Of a stretch of DNA of 64,000 nucleotides, positions 17,733 to 26,434 are shown one piece after another (within the stretch, counting starts at the first letter, position 1; every line of letters begins with the position of its first letter). The notes below the pieces were generated by a model, which saw only the letters and a list, made by a program, of their open reading frames with translations, did no database searches and was not told where the DNA came from. The DNA is from Roseburia sp. 831b. Lineage in GTDB: Bacteria; Bacillota; Clostridia; Lachnospirales; Lachnospiraceae. A program made the translations under genes and the position numbers. The DNA is taken from contig NZ_CP135162.1 in NCBI RefSeq assembly GCF_001940165.2, positions 62,001-126,000 on the forward strand. The letters run 5' to 3'.

Positions 17733-19036
17733 TTGAACTTTTTAATATGGGTGGCGTAGAGGACGATTGCAGTCAGCATGGCAATAAGATTTCCAATCAG
17801 TGTGGCAGCAATGACACTTTGCACCTGTAATACCGGAGCCAGAAGGTACGTGAAAAGAATGCGGCTTCCTAATGCAACAAACGAAGTTGCGACAAAGAAC
17901 GATACCTTCTGGTAAGCCTTAAAGAGCGAATCAAAGAAATATTTTACAAAGATAAAAAGGTAGGAGAAGCTGTAAAAGACCAGATAAGTGGTAGAAAAGG
18001 AAAAGCTTTCTCCGTTCGGATTTTCAAGGAAAAGTCCGACAAATGCCTGTTTTAAGGCAAGTGAGGAGGCAATTACGATTCCGCAAAAGATCAGTCCAAT
18101 CGGGAAAAGCGTGTGCTTTACCGTGTGGAGCTGGTCTTTATTTTTGGCACCAATCGACATAGAGGAGAAAATCTCAAGTGTCGTGGTGATGCCAAGCATC
18201 GGAACTAACATCAGGTTTCCGATGGTGTTGACGGCACTGAATCCACTGATATAGGAAACACCGAAGGTATTGACGTAGGAGTTGATAAACAGCGCACCAA
18301 CTGACATGACGGATTGCTGTAACAGGCAAGGAACGCCAAGGCGCAACACTTTTCCGGTAAAGCTTTCTGCTGTCCTGGTCTGAAAAGTAACGTTGTATTC
18401 GCCTAATTTTCTTTTTAAAAGAGGAATCAGGAAAAGAATGGAGACGAACTGGGAAAACAGGGAGGCAAGTGCCGCACCGTTAACACCCCAGTGCAAATAT
18501 TTTACAACCACAATATCAAGTACAATATTTAACACCTGTGTCAGTGTAATATAGAAGGTTGGCCGTTTGGATTCCCCCATTCCGCTTAAGGAGGAGTGAA
18601 GGACAACACAAAGAATACCCATCACAATGGAAAGGGTATAGATATAAACTAAAATTGTAGTTTCATTCACAATCTCCGCCGGGGTGTGGATGACGGAAAG
18701 CAGCGGTCTTGTAAAAAGGAAGAAAAAGGTGACGATGAGTGCGCTAAGCATAAGTCCGACGATGACAGCGTCTCGCAAAATACGCGGAAGTTTGTCATAT
18801 TCTTTTGCACCGACGTGTCGTGACACCAGAAGACTCGCAGCACTGCCGATTCCACTTGTCAGCGAAAAGCCGACATTGATGACACTCATACAAGAGGAAA
18901 GAATTGCAAGCGCCCGCTCATTGACATAGGTTGCGACGATAACGTTGTCGACAAAGCTATAAGCCTGGTTGATGATATACATAAAAATAATCGGAATACA
19001 AAATTCCAACATCCTTCTTTGAATTGATTTTTCCAT
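17714..19036 (-). CDS. MATE family multidrug efflux pump
   Basis: A 440-residue protein with about twelve hydrophobic helices in two related six-helix bundles. Typical MATE features include the N-terminal FCIPIIFMYIINQAYSFVDNVIVATYV, the repeated GAAxAS pattern (VNGAALASLFSQF) and the conserved TLVQxS-type loop analog. It exports cationic drugs or metabolites using an ion gradient. It lies convergent to the ABC exporter pair and divergent from the MerR gene at 20846, from which it is now separated by a palindromic repeat and an IS91-type element. MerR control of the pump is a reasonable guess. Confidence 0.87.
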   Translation of the reverse strand: MEKSIQRRMLEFCIPIIFMYIINQAYSFVDNVIVATYVNERALAILSSCMSVINVGFSLTSGIGSAASLLVSRHVGAKEYDKLPRILRDAVIVGLMLSALIVTFFFLFTRPLLSVIHTPAEIVNETTILVYIYTLSIVMGILCVVLHSSLSGMGESKRPTFYITLTQVLNIVLDIVVVKYLHWGVNGAALASLFSQFVSILFLIPLLKRKLGEYNVTFQTRTAESFTGKVLRLGVPCLLQQSVMSVGALFINSYVNTFGVSYISGFSAVNTIGNLMLVPMLGITTTLEIFSSMSIGAKNKDQLHTVKHTLFPIGLIFCGIVIASSLALKQAFVGLFLENPNGESFSFSTTYLVFYSFSYLFIFVKYFFDSLFKAYQKVSFFVATSFVALGSRILFTYLLAPVLQVQSVIAATLIGNLIAMLTAIVLYATHIKKFNQASNL

Positions 19037-19092
19037 AAGATTGAACTGCCTTTCTTTTTAAATACTCAAACTTTGTACGATTAAATGATGAA

Positions 19093-19344
19093 AAAGCCGC
19101 CTGGTACTAAGGGTGTGTGCATACCAACTGGGGAACAATTCGTGAGAATTGCGTAAATTTGTCGATGCCAATTTTCGGCTCAGGGTTTGTGTACATTCGC
19201 CATCTGAACACTTCCAACATGGTGTCCAGCTGTCGAATGAACATAAACAATGGCAAGAGCCGAAAATCGACATCGACAAATTAGCAATTGGAAACGTGTT
19301 CCCCAGTTGGTATGCACACACCCTTAATCCCAGGCGGCTTTCTC
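19093..19344. repeat. 252-bp near-perfect palindrome (long hairpin element)
   Basis: Two arms of about 90 bp, 19093-19181 and 19256-19344, are inverted copies at roughly 90% identity by eye. Each begins AAGCCGCCTGG at the outer end, includes GGGTGTGTGCATACCAACTG and ends near TTTTCGGCTC. The central part is itself partly self-complementary, so the whole element could fold into one long hairpin. It contains no gene. It lies between the MATE start and an IS91-type element. The form resembles a MITE or a large non-coding palindromic repeat. Confidence 0.85.
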
Positions 19345-19522
19345 ACTTTATAGGAAATTTCTCAAACAGTCAGAAATAGTGTATAATGAACTTGAAATAA
19401 AAAATGACATGACAAAAGAGCGAATGGTGGATTCGCCATGACGTTGTTTATGAAGTTTTTTGTTTTGGTTTAGGACAGCTGCACTATCTGACTATGGAGA
19501 AAGAATTACTATGAGCATGGAG

Positions 19523-20647
19523 TTATCCATATCCCATAACCTTTCGATATTGTTCAAATAGTGCAGTTTTTTTGTGGTAAACTTCTAAAACCAACATAGA
19601 AGTGCCACATTCGGAACAGCAGAGAGGGTCGTATCCGAAAGAGAGAAGAATGGAGTGCCGCCAGTCCTGGATAGAACGCAGGAAATGTTGTTTTTCAGCA
19701 GAAATACATTTACGGAGATTCTTTTCCTGTTTATGATGTTTGGCATATATCCCATAGTAGCGAAGCATTTTGAAATGTTTTTCGGGGATGTGTACAATTA
19801 GTTTTTGGATGAAGTTCAAAGCAGGGATGGTTTCAGTAACTGTTTTGTTGTCTTCGTGTCTGGTGTAATGAAAGGTTACATTTTCGCCGTCATAATAATC
19901 AATACGTGATGTGGCGATAACAGGCCTGCCGAGGTATCGGCTGATGTATTTAATGGTAATATCAGGAGTGCAGAGATTTGGCTTTGCACGAACATAAAAA
20001 CCATTGGAGTGTTTTGTGTACATTTCATTTTTAACTTTACGAAAGGTGGGACCAATACGGAAGGAGAGCTGTTCAAGCAGCACTTTGCGGAAGGCATTAC
20101 GAAGAAAGTTGTAATCAAAGTGTTTGACAGGACGCCAGGGAGTGATGTTGCCAGCACCGCCTTCAGAGATGAGGGCATGGATATGGGGATTCCATTTTAA
20201 GTCACGCCCAAAGGTGTGAAGAACACAGATAAATCCGGGAGTAAAGTTTTCAGTTTTATTCATTTTGGAAAACATACGAAGGACAACGTCACGGACAGAA
20301 TGAAATAAGCAATTTAAGAGAGACCTGTCTTTGAGAAAATAAATGCGGAGTTCCTCTGGGATGGTGAAAACACAATGGCGGTGAACACAGGAAACGAGCT
20401 TGCAGGACATCTGAAAAGAACGAAGCTGGTTGTATTTGTTTCCACAGGAAGGGCAAAAACGGCTTTTACAGCGAAAGGGAACAAATTTAAGATTTCCGCA
20501 GTGAGGACAGCCATACATGGCACCACCGTGAGAAGAGTCACCACAATGAATCATCTTGTTGACATTTTCAATGACAGCAGGACGAGGATGGAGTTGGTAA
20601 ATGATGTGTTCATAATAATCGGTAAAGATGGATTGTAATATATTCAT
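19523..20647 (-). CDS. IS91 family transposase (Y2-HUH type)
   Basis: A 374-residue transposase. The N-terminal zinc-binding region has six cysteines (Cys35, 47, 50, 60, 65, 68; CPHCG and CKSRFCPSCG). The HUH metal-binding motif is HIH at 155-157 (WNPHIHALISEGG). The catalytic tyrosines are Tyr234 and Tyr238 in KYISRYLGRPV, so both nucleophiles of the Y2 group are present and the enzyme looks intact. It drives rolling-circle transposition of single-stranded DNA. The ATG lies in AT-rich sequence; on the minus strand a GGAG-like site precedes it. The frame runs full length without interruption. Confidence 0.92.
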   Translation of the reverse strand: MNILQSIFTDYYEHIIYQLHPRPAVIENVNKMIHCGDSSHGGAMYGCPHCGNLKFVPFRCKSRFCPSCGNKYNQLRSFQMSCKLVSCVHRHCVFTIPEELRIYFLKDRSLLNCLFHSVRDVVLRMFSKMNKTENFTPGFICVLHTFGRDLKWNPHIHALISEGGAGNITPWRPVKHFDYNFLRNAFRKVLLEQLSFRIGPTFRKVKNEMYTKHSNGFYVRAKPNLCTPDITIKYISRYLGRPVIATSRIDYYDGENVTFHYTRHEDNKTVTETIPALNFIQKLIVHIPEKHFKMLRYYGIYAKHHKQEKNLRKCISAEKQHFLRSIQDWRHSILLSFGYDPLCCSECGTSMLVLEVYHKKTALFEQYRKVMGYG

Positions 20648-20682
20648 AATAGAATTTTACAATAAAGAAGGAGATAAGAAAA

Positions 20683-20740
20683 CCCCTACCCCTCATGAAT
20701 GAGGGGCTAGGGGAGTTGAGAGTGTCGAAGACACTTTTTT
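20683..20740. repeat. Two hairpins at the IS91 end
   Basis: 20683-20713 forms a 13-bp G/C-rich stem (one bulge) around TGAA. 20721-20740 is an AGTGT/ACACT stem with a T6 tract, a terminator on the plus strand. They probably form the structured terminus of the IS91 element and insulate the MerR gene. Confidence 0.6.
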
Positions 20741-20773
20741 ATAAGTGTATCGTGCAAAGCCTGAGAAAAATAG

Positions 20774-20805
20774 TTGTCATTTTTGACGTCAACGTATAGT
20801 ATAAA
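20774..20805 (+). promoter_or_regulatory. Candidate MerR-type promoter with operator dyad
   Basis: TTGTCA (20774-20779) and TATAAA (20800-20805) are 20 bp apart, the overlong spacing typical of MerR-controlled promoters. The perfect palindrome TTGACGTCAA (20783-20792) sits in the spacer. An alternative -10, TATAGT, gives a 15-bp spacer. Confidence 0.5.
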
Positions 20806-20845
20806 GGTGTACGTTACGTACAAGTCAAGAAAAAGAGGAACGAAG

Positions 20846-21586
20846 ATGAAAAAAAAGAATTTTTTGACCGCAAGGGAGTTCGCACAGTTCGCGGAGACAA
20901 CCGTGCGGACGGTGAAATACTACGGGGAGGTCGGTATTTTTTTCCCGGCAAAAACAGAAAAGAATGGGTACCGGTACTACACAAAGTACCAGTTAGATGA
21001 GTTTCGGACGATTCAGATTTTGCAGGAATGTGGAATGAAGCTAGAGGAAATCCGAACCTATTTAAAGAATCCGTCCTTTGAGCGAAAACAGGAAATCATA
21101 AACCTTCAGCATCAAAAGCTTATGCAGCGCATCCAAAAAGACAAAAAAGTGTGTGATTTGCTTTGGGTGGAGCAGGCGATGATGAACCTTGCAAAAGAGC
21201 ACGCATATAGTGGAACCTGGGAAATCGAGCTGCCGCTCTACGGTTACGAATTAGAGGATATGGAGCAAAAAGACGTGGTGATGATTCAGACATTTCAGAA
21301 TGAGTCCATGCATGGCGTGTATACAAGGGCAGACCAGTCGAGAGGAAAGTTTCAGATCTGGACGTCAAAACGGACGGGAACCCATCACTTTACGGGAAAA
21401 AAATTTTTGATTTCTTTTTACAAAGAACATCCATCGAAGCTCCAAAATCATATCAAAGAGATGGAAAAAGAGGTCACAATGCGGAAGCAAAAAGCATGCT
21501 CACCTTATTTTTACTCTGCATTATTTGAAGGAAAAAGTGACAATAATATTTCCTTCCTTTTGGTAAATATTGTCGATACAAAATAG
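20846..21586 (+). CDS. MerR family transcriptional regulator with effector domain
   Basis: The ATG at 20846 follows AGAGGA; the in-frame upstream start at 20774 lies within the promoter and is rejected. The 246-residue protein opens with a winged-helix MerR DNA-binding domain (FLTAREFAQFAETTVRTVKYYGEVGIFFP, then NGYRYYTKYQLDEF), followed by a dimerisation helix and a C-terminal domain of about 150 residues for ligand sensing, as in BmrR/TipA-type regulators. It stands divergent from the MATE pump at 17714 and is likely its regulator, with autoregulation through the spacer dyad. The target is inferred from layout only. Confidence 0.85.
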   Translation: MKKKNFLTAREFAQFAETTVRTVKYYGEVGIFFPAKTEKNGYRYYTKYQLDEFRTIQILQECGMKLEEIRTYLKNPSFERKQEIINLQHQKLMQRIQKDKKVCDLLWVEQAMMNLAKEHAYSGTWEIELPLYGYELEDMEQKDVVMIQTFQNESMHGVYTRADQSRGKFQIWTSKRTGTHHFTGKKFLISFYKEHPSKLQNHIKEMEKEVTMRKQKACSPYFYSALFEGKSDNNISFLLVNIVDTK

Positions 21587-21720
21587 TGCAAAAGTACCGA
21601 TAAACAAAAAAAGGGAAAAAGATGTATTCGAAATCACAACAAAACAGAATTTTGCCCCCTGTAAACTGTTAAAATAGCCGATTGACAAGTGAAGATTTCT
21701 AACATAAGATAAAGGCAAGC

Positions 21721-21776
21721 AGGTCGCTCCCCGCATCTAATGAATTAGGTGTTATATGGGGAGACCTTTTTTGCTT
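21721..21776 (+). terminator. Strong intrinsic terminator before trkA
   Basis: AGGTC-G-CTCCCC pairs with GGGGAGACCT (one bulged G), an inner CATCTA/TAGGTG stem extends it, and T6 follows. It ends the MerR transcript. The strong structure could also be a leader attenuator for trkA, but the known c-di-AMP (ydaO) riboswitch core was not found. Confidence 0.8.
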
Positions 21777-21821
21777 TATTATAGCATGTATATATGAAAT
21801 GTTTTTCCGGTGGAGGATGAG

Positions 21822-23180
21822 ATGAGAATAATTATTGTTGGCTGTGGAAAAGTGGGAAGAACGATCACAGAGCAGCTGAGTTTAGAAGGCAATGATATCA
21901 CGGTAATCGATAGAAAAAGCACTGTTGTGCATGACGTCACCAATAACTATGACGTTATGGGTGTTGTTGGAAATGGTGCAAGTCATTTGGTACAAAAAGA
22001 GGCTGGAATCGAAGAGGCAGATTTGTTGATTGCGGTGACGGAATCCGACGAATTGAATCTTCTTTGTTGTCTGATTGCAAAAAAGGCAGGTAACTGCAGT
22101 ACGATTGCGCGTGTCAGAAACCCAATGTATAGCAACGAAGTGAACTTCATTAAGGAAGAGCTTGGTCTTTCCATGACAATCAATCCAGAGTGTGCAGCTG
22201 CGACAGAAATCGCAAGAATTTTGCGTTTCCCATCTGCAATTAAGATTGATACTTTTGCAAAGGGCAGGGTCGAACTTTTAAAATTCAAAATAGAGGAAGG
22301 CTCCATGCTTCACGGATGCAGCCTGATTGAAGTTTCCAAAACACTGAAAACGGATGTTTTGGTGTGCGCGGTAGAGCGTGAAGATGATGTTATGATTCCA
22401 AACGGAAGTTTTGTTTTGCAGGCAAATGATGTAATCAGTATTGTGGCATCTCCAAAGAACGCCAGAGACTTTTTCAAAAAGATTGGTGTCGAGACACATC
22501 AGGTGAAAAATGTCATGATTGTCGGCGGTGGCACGATGGCATATTATCTGTCCAAACAGCTTCTGTCCATGGGAATTGATGTCAAAATTGTGGAAAAAGA
22601 TAAGGATCGCTGCGAAGTTTTAAGCGAGTTATTGCCGAAAGCGGTTATCATCAATGGTGATGCAACCAACCAGGATGTGCTGTTAGAGGAAGGAATCCAG
22701 CACTGTGAATCCTTTGTTTCTTTGACGGGAATTGACGAAGGAAATATTTTCCTTTCCTTATTTGCAAAGAACTGTTCCAAGGCAAAAGTTGTAACAAAAA
22801 TCAATCGAATTTCATTTGACGATATCATCAACAAATTTAACCTTGGAAGCTTAATCTACCCGAAAAATATTACGGCAGAATATATTGTGCGTTATGTGCG
22901 TGCATTAAAAAATTCCATTGGAAGCAATGTTGAGACCTTATACCGAATCATTGAGAATAAGGCAGAGGCACTAGAGATTGTCATTCATGAGGGCGCTTCG
23001 GTTGTCGGTGTTCCGCTGCAGGAGCTTCCATTGAAAGATAACATTCTGATTGCATGTATCAACCGTGATGGAAAAATTATCACGCCAAACGGACAGAGTG
23101 AGATTGAAGTGGGCGATACGGTGATTATCGTGACAACGGAGCCTGGAATCCAGGATATTTCAGATATTTTGAAGCACTAG
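21822..23180 (+). CDS. trkA: Trk potassium uptake system, NAD-binding regulatory protein TrkA
   Basis: The ATG at 21822 is five bases after GGAGG; a GTG at 21810 in frame overlaps the ribosome binding site. The 452-residue protein has two tandem RCK units. The first has the Rossmann loop IIVGCGKVGRTI and acidic strand end ITVIDR; the second has MIVGGGTMAYYLSKQL and VKIVEKDK. Each is followed by a TrkA-C domain. It sits in the cytoplasm, binds NAD(H) or related nucleotides and gates the TrkH channel. trkH starts 14 bp downstream, so they are one operon. Confidence 0.93.
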   Translation: MRIIIVGCGKVGRTITEQLSLEGNDITVIDRKSTVVHDVTNNYDVMGVVGNGASHLVQKEAGIEEADLLIAVTESDELNLLCCLIAKKAGNCSTIARVRNPMYSNEVNFIKEELGLSMTINPECAAATEIARILRFPSAIKIDTFAKGRVELLKFKIEEGSMLHGCSLIEVSKTLKTDVLVCAVEREDDVMIPNGSFVLQANDVISIVASPKNARDFFKKIGVETHQVKNVMIVGGGTMAYYLSKQLLSMGIDVKIVEKDKDRCEVLSELLPKAVIINGDATNQDVLLEEGIQHCESFVSLTGIDEGNIFLSLFAKNCSKAKVVTKINRISFDDIINKFNLGSLIYPKNITAEYIVRYVRALKNSIGSNVETLYRIIENKAEALEIVIHEGASVVGVPLQELPLKDNILIACINRDGKIITPNGQSEIEVGDTVIIVTTEPGIQDISDILKH

Positions 23181-23193
23181 TGGAGGAAGACAG

Positions 23194-24636
23194 ATGAATC
23201 ATTCAATTATTTGTTATATTTTAGGACTGGTGCTTCGGTTTGAGGCGGTATTTTTACTGGTGCCATGTATCGTAGCAATTGTGTATCAGGAAAGAGCAGG
23301 CTGGGCGTATGCGCTGGTGGGACTCGTCTGCTTTGTCCTTGGAACACTCGTGACCAGAAAGAGACCGGAAAATCTGCTTTATTTTGCGAGAGAAGGATTT
23401 GTAACGGTTTCTTTAAGCTGGATTGTGATGAGTATTTTTGGCGCAATTCCGTTTGTACTTTGTGGAGATATTCCAAGCTTTACAGATGCACTGTTTGAAA
23501 CGATTTCCGGATTTACCACAACTGGTGCGAGTATTTTGCCGGAGGTGGAATCCTTAAATCACTGCAGTCTGATGTGGAGAAGCTTTACACATTGGGTCGG
23601 TGGAATGGGCGTTTTCGTCTTTTTGCTTGCGGTAATGCCGATGGCAGGTGGCTACAACATGCATTTGATGCGTGCGGAAAGCCCGGGACCGTCTGTCAGC
23701 AAATTAGTACCGAAGGTCCGGGATACGGCAAAGATTCTTTACGGCATTTATTTTGCAATGACGTTGGTTGAATTTATATTGCTTCTTATGGCAAAAATGC
23801 CACTTTTTGATGCAGTTGCAACCGCAGTAGGAACGGCAGGAACCGGTGGTTTCGGTATTAAAAATGACAGTATGGCAGGATATTCCATGACCATCCAGGG
23901 AATTGTAACCGTATTTATGATTCTCTTTGGTGTGAACTTCAATGCTTACTTCATTATCCTTCTTGCAAAAAATAAAAAGGATGTCTTTAAGATAGAAGAA
24001 GTAAAATGGTATTTTGGTATCATTATAACTACAATTGTAATTATTACTTATAACATTCGTCACATGTTTGGCAGTCTTTTTGAGGCATTCCATCATGCGG
24101 CATTCCAGGTTGGTTCCATCATTACGACAACCGGTTTTGCAACGACGGACTTTGATTTATGGCCGCAGCTATCGAAGAGCCTTCTTGTGATGATTATGTT
24201 TGTCGGAGCCTGCGCCGGAAGTACCGGTGGCGGTATCAAGGTATCGCGAATCATTATTTTGCTTAAGACCGTCAAACAGGAAATGATTTATTTTGTTCAT
24301 CCAAGAAGTGTTAAGACGATTAAGTTAGATGGAAAAGCACTTGACCACGAGACCGTACGTGATGTCAGCGCATTCATGGTAACGTATGTCATTATTTTTG
24401 CAATCTCATTTCTGATTCTTGCATTTGATAATTTAGACATGGTAACAAACTTTACGGCTGTTACGGCTACCATCAACAACATCGGACCGGGACTTGAGTT
24501 AGTTGGTCCTACTCGAAATTTTGGACTGTTTTCTCCGGTTGCAAAATATGTTTTGATGTTTGATATGTTAGCAGGCCGGTTAGAATTGTTCCCATTGCTG
24601 CTTTTGTTCACACCTTCCGTGTGGAAGAAGAGCTAA
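23194..24636 (+). CDS. trkH: Trk potassium uptake protein TrkH
   Basis: A 480-residue K+ channel-like translocator with four M1-P-M2 repeats. The selectivity filter turns are visible as TTTGASIL (residue about 108), GTAGTGGFGIKNDS (about 212), TTTGFATTDF (about 312) and a weaker fourth near TATINNIGPGLE. The GRLELFPLLLLF C-terminus is conserved. It brings K+ into the cell when gated by TrkA. A terminator at 24654-24692 ends the operon. Confidence 0.93.
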   Translation: MNHSIICYILGLVLRFEAVFLLVPCIVAIVYQERAGWAYALVGLVCFVLGTLVTRKRPENLLYFAREGFVTVSLSWIVMSIFGAIPFVLCGDIPSFTDALFETISGFTTTGASILPEVESLNHCSLMWRSFTHWVGGMGVFVFLLAVMPMAGGYNMHLMRAESPGPSVSKLVPKVRDTAKILYGIYFAMTLVEFILLLMAKMPLFDAVATAVGTAGTGGFGIKNDSMAGYSMTIQGIVTVFMILFGVNFNAYFIILLAKNKKDVFKIEEVKWYFGIIITTIVIITYNIRHMFGSLFEAFHHAAFQVGSIITTTGFATTDFDLWPQLSKSLLVMIMFVGACAGSTGGGIKVSRIIILLKTVKQEMIYFVHPRSVKTIKLDGKALDHETVRDVSAFMVTYVIIFAISFLILAFDNLDMVTNFTAVTATINNIGPGLELVGPTRNFGLFSPVAKYVLMFDMLAGRLELFPLLLLFTPSVWKKS

Positions 24637-24653
24637 GGGTAATTGCGCAAAGA

Positions 24654-24692
24654 AAAAGTTGTTTTGGAGTAATCTCTAAAACAACTTTTTTG
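24654..24692 (+). terminator. Intrinsic terminator
   Basis: AAAGTTGTTTTGGAG / CTCTAAAACAACTTT stem, TAAT loop, T6 tract. It ends the trkAH operon. Confidence 0.9.
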
Positions 24693-24761
24693 TGTATTCA
24701 TTTTTGCAGGATGATGTGTTAAAATGAAACAAGAAATGTTTGAGAGGGGAATTTACCGACT

Positions 24762-25661
24762 ATGGAAGAAAAAACAACAATGGAAATCACAAACGACGCA
24801 TTAGAGGAAGCGATTAAAGAATACGCACAGACCAAGGACAAGGATGGTTTGACCAAGGTGCTGAATTTACTTGGACCGACAAGACTTTTTGTACCGGCAA
24901 TGCTCACAGCAGAGACAACACCGGCTCCATGTTTTTTAAAGACAAGCACCGGCGAACAGTTTTTGGCAGTCTATACCTCCAAGGAGCAGATTCCAGAGAA
25001 TCCAAAGAGTCAGGCACTTCTTACCATGCCATTTCCAACCTGCAACAATATTGTAGTGAAGGAAGAGCTGAATCTGACAGGAATGGTTGTGAATCCATTT
25101 ACCGATAATCTGATTTTAAAGAAGGAATTAGTCCAGAAACTTCATGAGATGGATGTAGAGCGTGCCCAGATGAAACAGGTGAAGATGACACCACAGCAGT
25201 TTCAGGCATTCGTGCGCAAACAGGTAGAGTTTGGAATTTTTCCAAAACGTCTTTACGAGGAGAAAGAAACATTCGTAAACCAGTTATGTGACGAGAAAGA
25301 GGCATTTGTAAACGAGCTTTATAAGGCTGCATTTAAAGAGGAAAAGCTGTATCCGTTTTCAGAGCAGGATTTCTCTGTCATGGCGTTAAATATCAGCGAG
25401 GATTTATTACTTGCGCGTGTTGATTTGCCAGAAAAAGCGCTGGTACCACCACTTTGTTACCGCGTTTATGTAACACTCAATCCAACTACAAATGAAGTTA
25501 ACTATTTCACCATCGAAAAAACACCGGAGAAGGATATCCGTAAATTAGGCCGTATGACTGCCGATGGAAAACATGTTGACTGTGGCGTGGCTCCGGTAGA
25601 AGGTGCAGAGTTACAGTGCATCATGGATCTTGCGAAAGACAAAGGTGATTTGACCTGCTAA
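24762..25661 (+). CDS. SseB family protein
   Basis: A 299-residue soluble protein whose first about 130 residues match the SseB N-terminal domain: ALEEAIKEYAQTKD, TRLFVPAML, GEQFLAVYTSKEQI and LNLTGMVVNPFTDNLIL. SseB was named for enhanced serine sensitivity in E. coli, but its molecular role is not settled. The middle section holds an imperfect internal repeat, KETFVNQLCDEKEAFVNELY (residues about 169-188). The start ATG lies about ten bases after GAGGGGAA. The gene stands alone between two terminators. Confidence 0.78.
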   Translation: MEEKTTMEITNDALEEAIKEYAQTKDKDGLTKVLNLLGPTRLFVPAMLTAETTPAPCFLKTSTGEQFLAVYTSKEQIPENPKSQALLTMPFPTCNNIVVKEELNLTGMVVNPFTDNLILKKELVQKLHEMDVERAQMKQVKMTPQQFQAFVRKQVEFGIFPKRLYEEKETFVNQLCDEKEAFVNELYKAAFKEEKLYPFSEQDFSVMALNISEDLLLARVDLPEKALVPPLCYRVYVTLNPTTNEVNYFTIEKTPEKDIRKLGRMTADGKHVDCGVAPVEGAELQCIMDLAKDKGDLTC

Positions 25662-25693
25662 GACAGGAGAACAAAGTGAATACTAGAAAAAGT

Positions 25694-25732
25694 AAGCCTG
25701 GCAGAACGAATGTCTGTCAGGCTTGTTTTTTA
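25694..25732. terminator. Bidirectional terminator between sseB-like gene and ybaK
   Basis: AAGCCTG-G-CAGAAC / GTCTG-T-CAGGCTT stem. T5 follows on the plus strand, and the minus strand reads ACTTTTTC, so it serves both convergent genes. Confidence 0.8.
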
Positions 25733-25751
25733 CAAAAAAATCACAGTCAAG

Positions 25752-26234
25752 CTATTCATGCACGATTACATCCGCATATTCTGCCCGGACAACTTTCATT
25801 AAATCGTCCGGTGCAAGGCAGATGGTTGTGCCGACCCGGCCACCGCTGATATAGATTTTGTCATAGTGGGCAGCATTTTCCTGCACGACGGTCGGGTACT
25901 GTTTTTTCATGCCAAGCGGGGAGCAGCCGCCGCGGACATAGCCGCTGATGGCAGTTAAGTCCTTAACATGTGTCATTTCGACGGATTTTTCACCGACAGC
26001 TCTTGCGGCAGCTTTTAAATCAACTTCATCGGCAATCGGAACGACAAAGACATAATACTGTTTGCTTTTTCCCTGCATAATCAAGGTTTTAAAAGATTGT
26101 TCAACAGGAGCACCGGTTGCTGCAGCCGTGTGAAGCCCGTCGATAAAGTCATCACATTCGTAGGTTAATACCTCGTATGAAATCTTATTTTTATCTAAAA
26201 TACGCATTGCATTTGTTTTTGCTTCTTTTCCCAT
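25752..26234 (-). CDS. ybaK: Cys-tRNA(Pro)/Cys-tRNA(Cys) deacylase YbaK/EbsC family
   Basis: The start at 26234 is chosen because GGAG lies eight bases upstream; the longer frame to 26273 lacks a site. The 160-residue protein has the YbaK fold signatures MRILDKNKISYEVL, TLIMQGKSKQYYVFVVPI, and the loop ISGYVRGGCSPLGMKKQYP. YbaK removes cysteine misattached to tRNA-Pro in trans to prolyl-tRNA synthetase; the conserved Lys in the LIMQGKSK-type segment is the key residue class. It is convergent with the sseB-like gene. Confidence 0.88.
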   Translation of the reverse strand: MGKEAKTNAMRILDKNKISYEVLTYECDDFIDGLHTAAATGAPVEQSFKTLIMQGKSKQYYVFVVPIADEVDLKAAARAVGEKSVEMTHVKDLTAISGYVRGGCSPLGMKKQYPTVVQENAAHYDKIYISGGRVGTTICLAPDDLMKVVRAEYADVIVHE

Positions 26235-26434
26235 GATAAACTCCGTTCCTGTGTAAAAAATGATGTTACACATATTTTCGTTCTATGCGCTTAGTCTAGA
26301 AAAAGTTTGCATGAATGTCAAGGAGACAATCCTAAAATAAATCTAAAGAATCCGAAAATTACATGACAAAAAAGAAGAAAATGAGTTAATATGTATTTAG
26401 AATCAATATTCATAAGGAAAAGGGAGAGATAAGG

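Larger units (their letters stand above)
19388..20745 (-). mobile_element. IS91-type rolling-circle insertion sequence (edges approximate)
   Basis: The element is defined by its HUH transposase. The left edge is placed at the GAAC at 19388-19391, because IS91-family elements insert next to GAAC/CAAG tetranucleotides; the same spot also reads CTTG. The right part carries a strong hairpin at 20683-20713 (CCCCTACCCCTCA / TGAGGGGCTAGGGG) and a terminator-like stem at 20721-20740, as expected for the structured ends of this family. Rolling-circle elements make no target duplication, so edges cannot be fixed from one copy. Confidence 0.6.

Noticed and set aside
21640..21800. Possible c-di-AMP (ydaO) riboswitch before trkA
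   Set aside because: The strong structure there is a terminator; the conserved ydaO core segments were not found.
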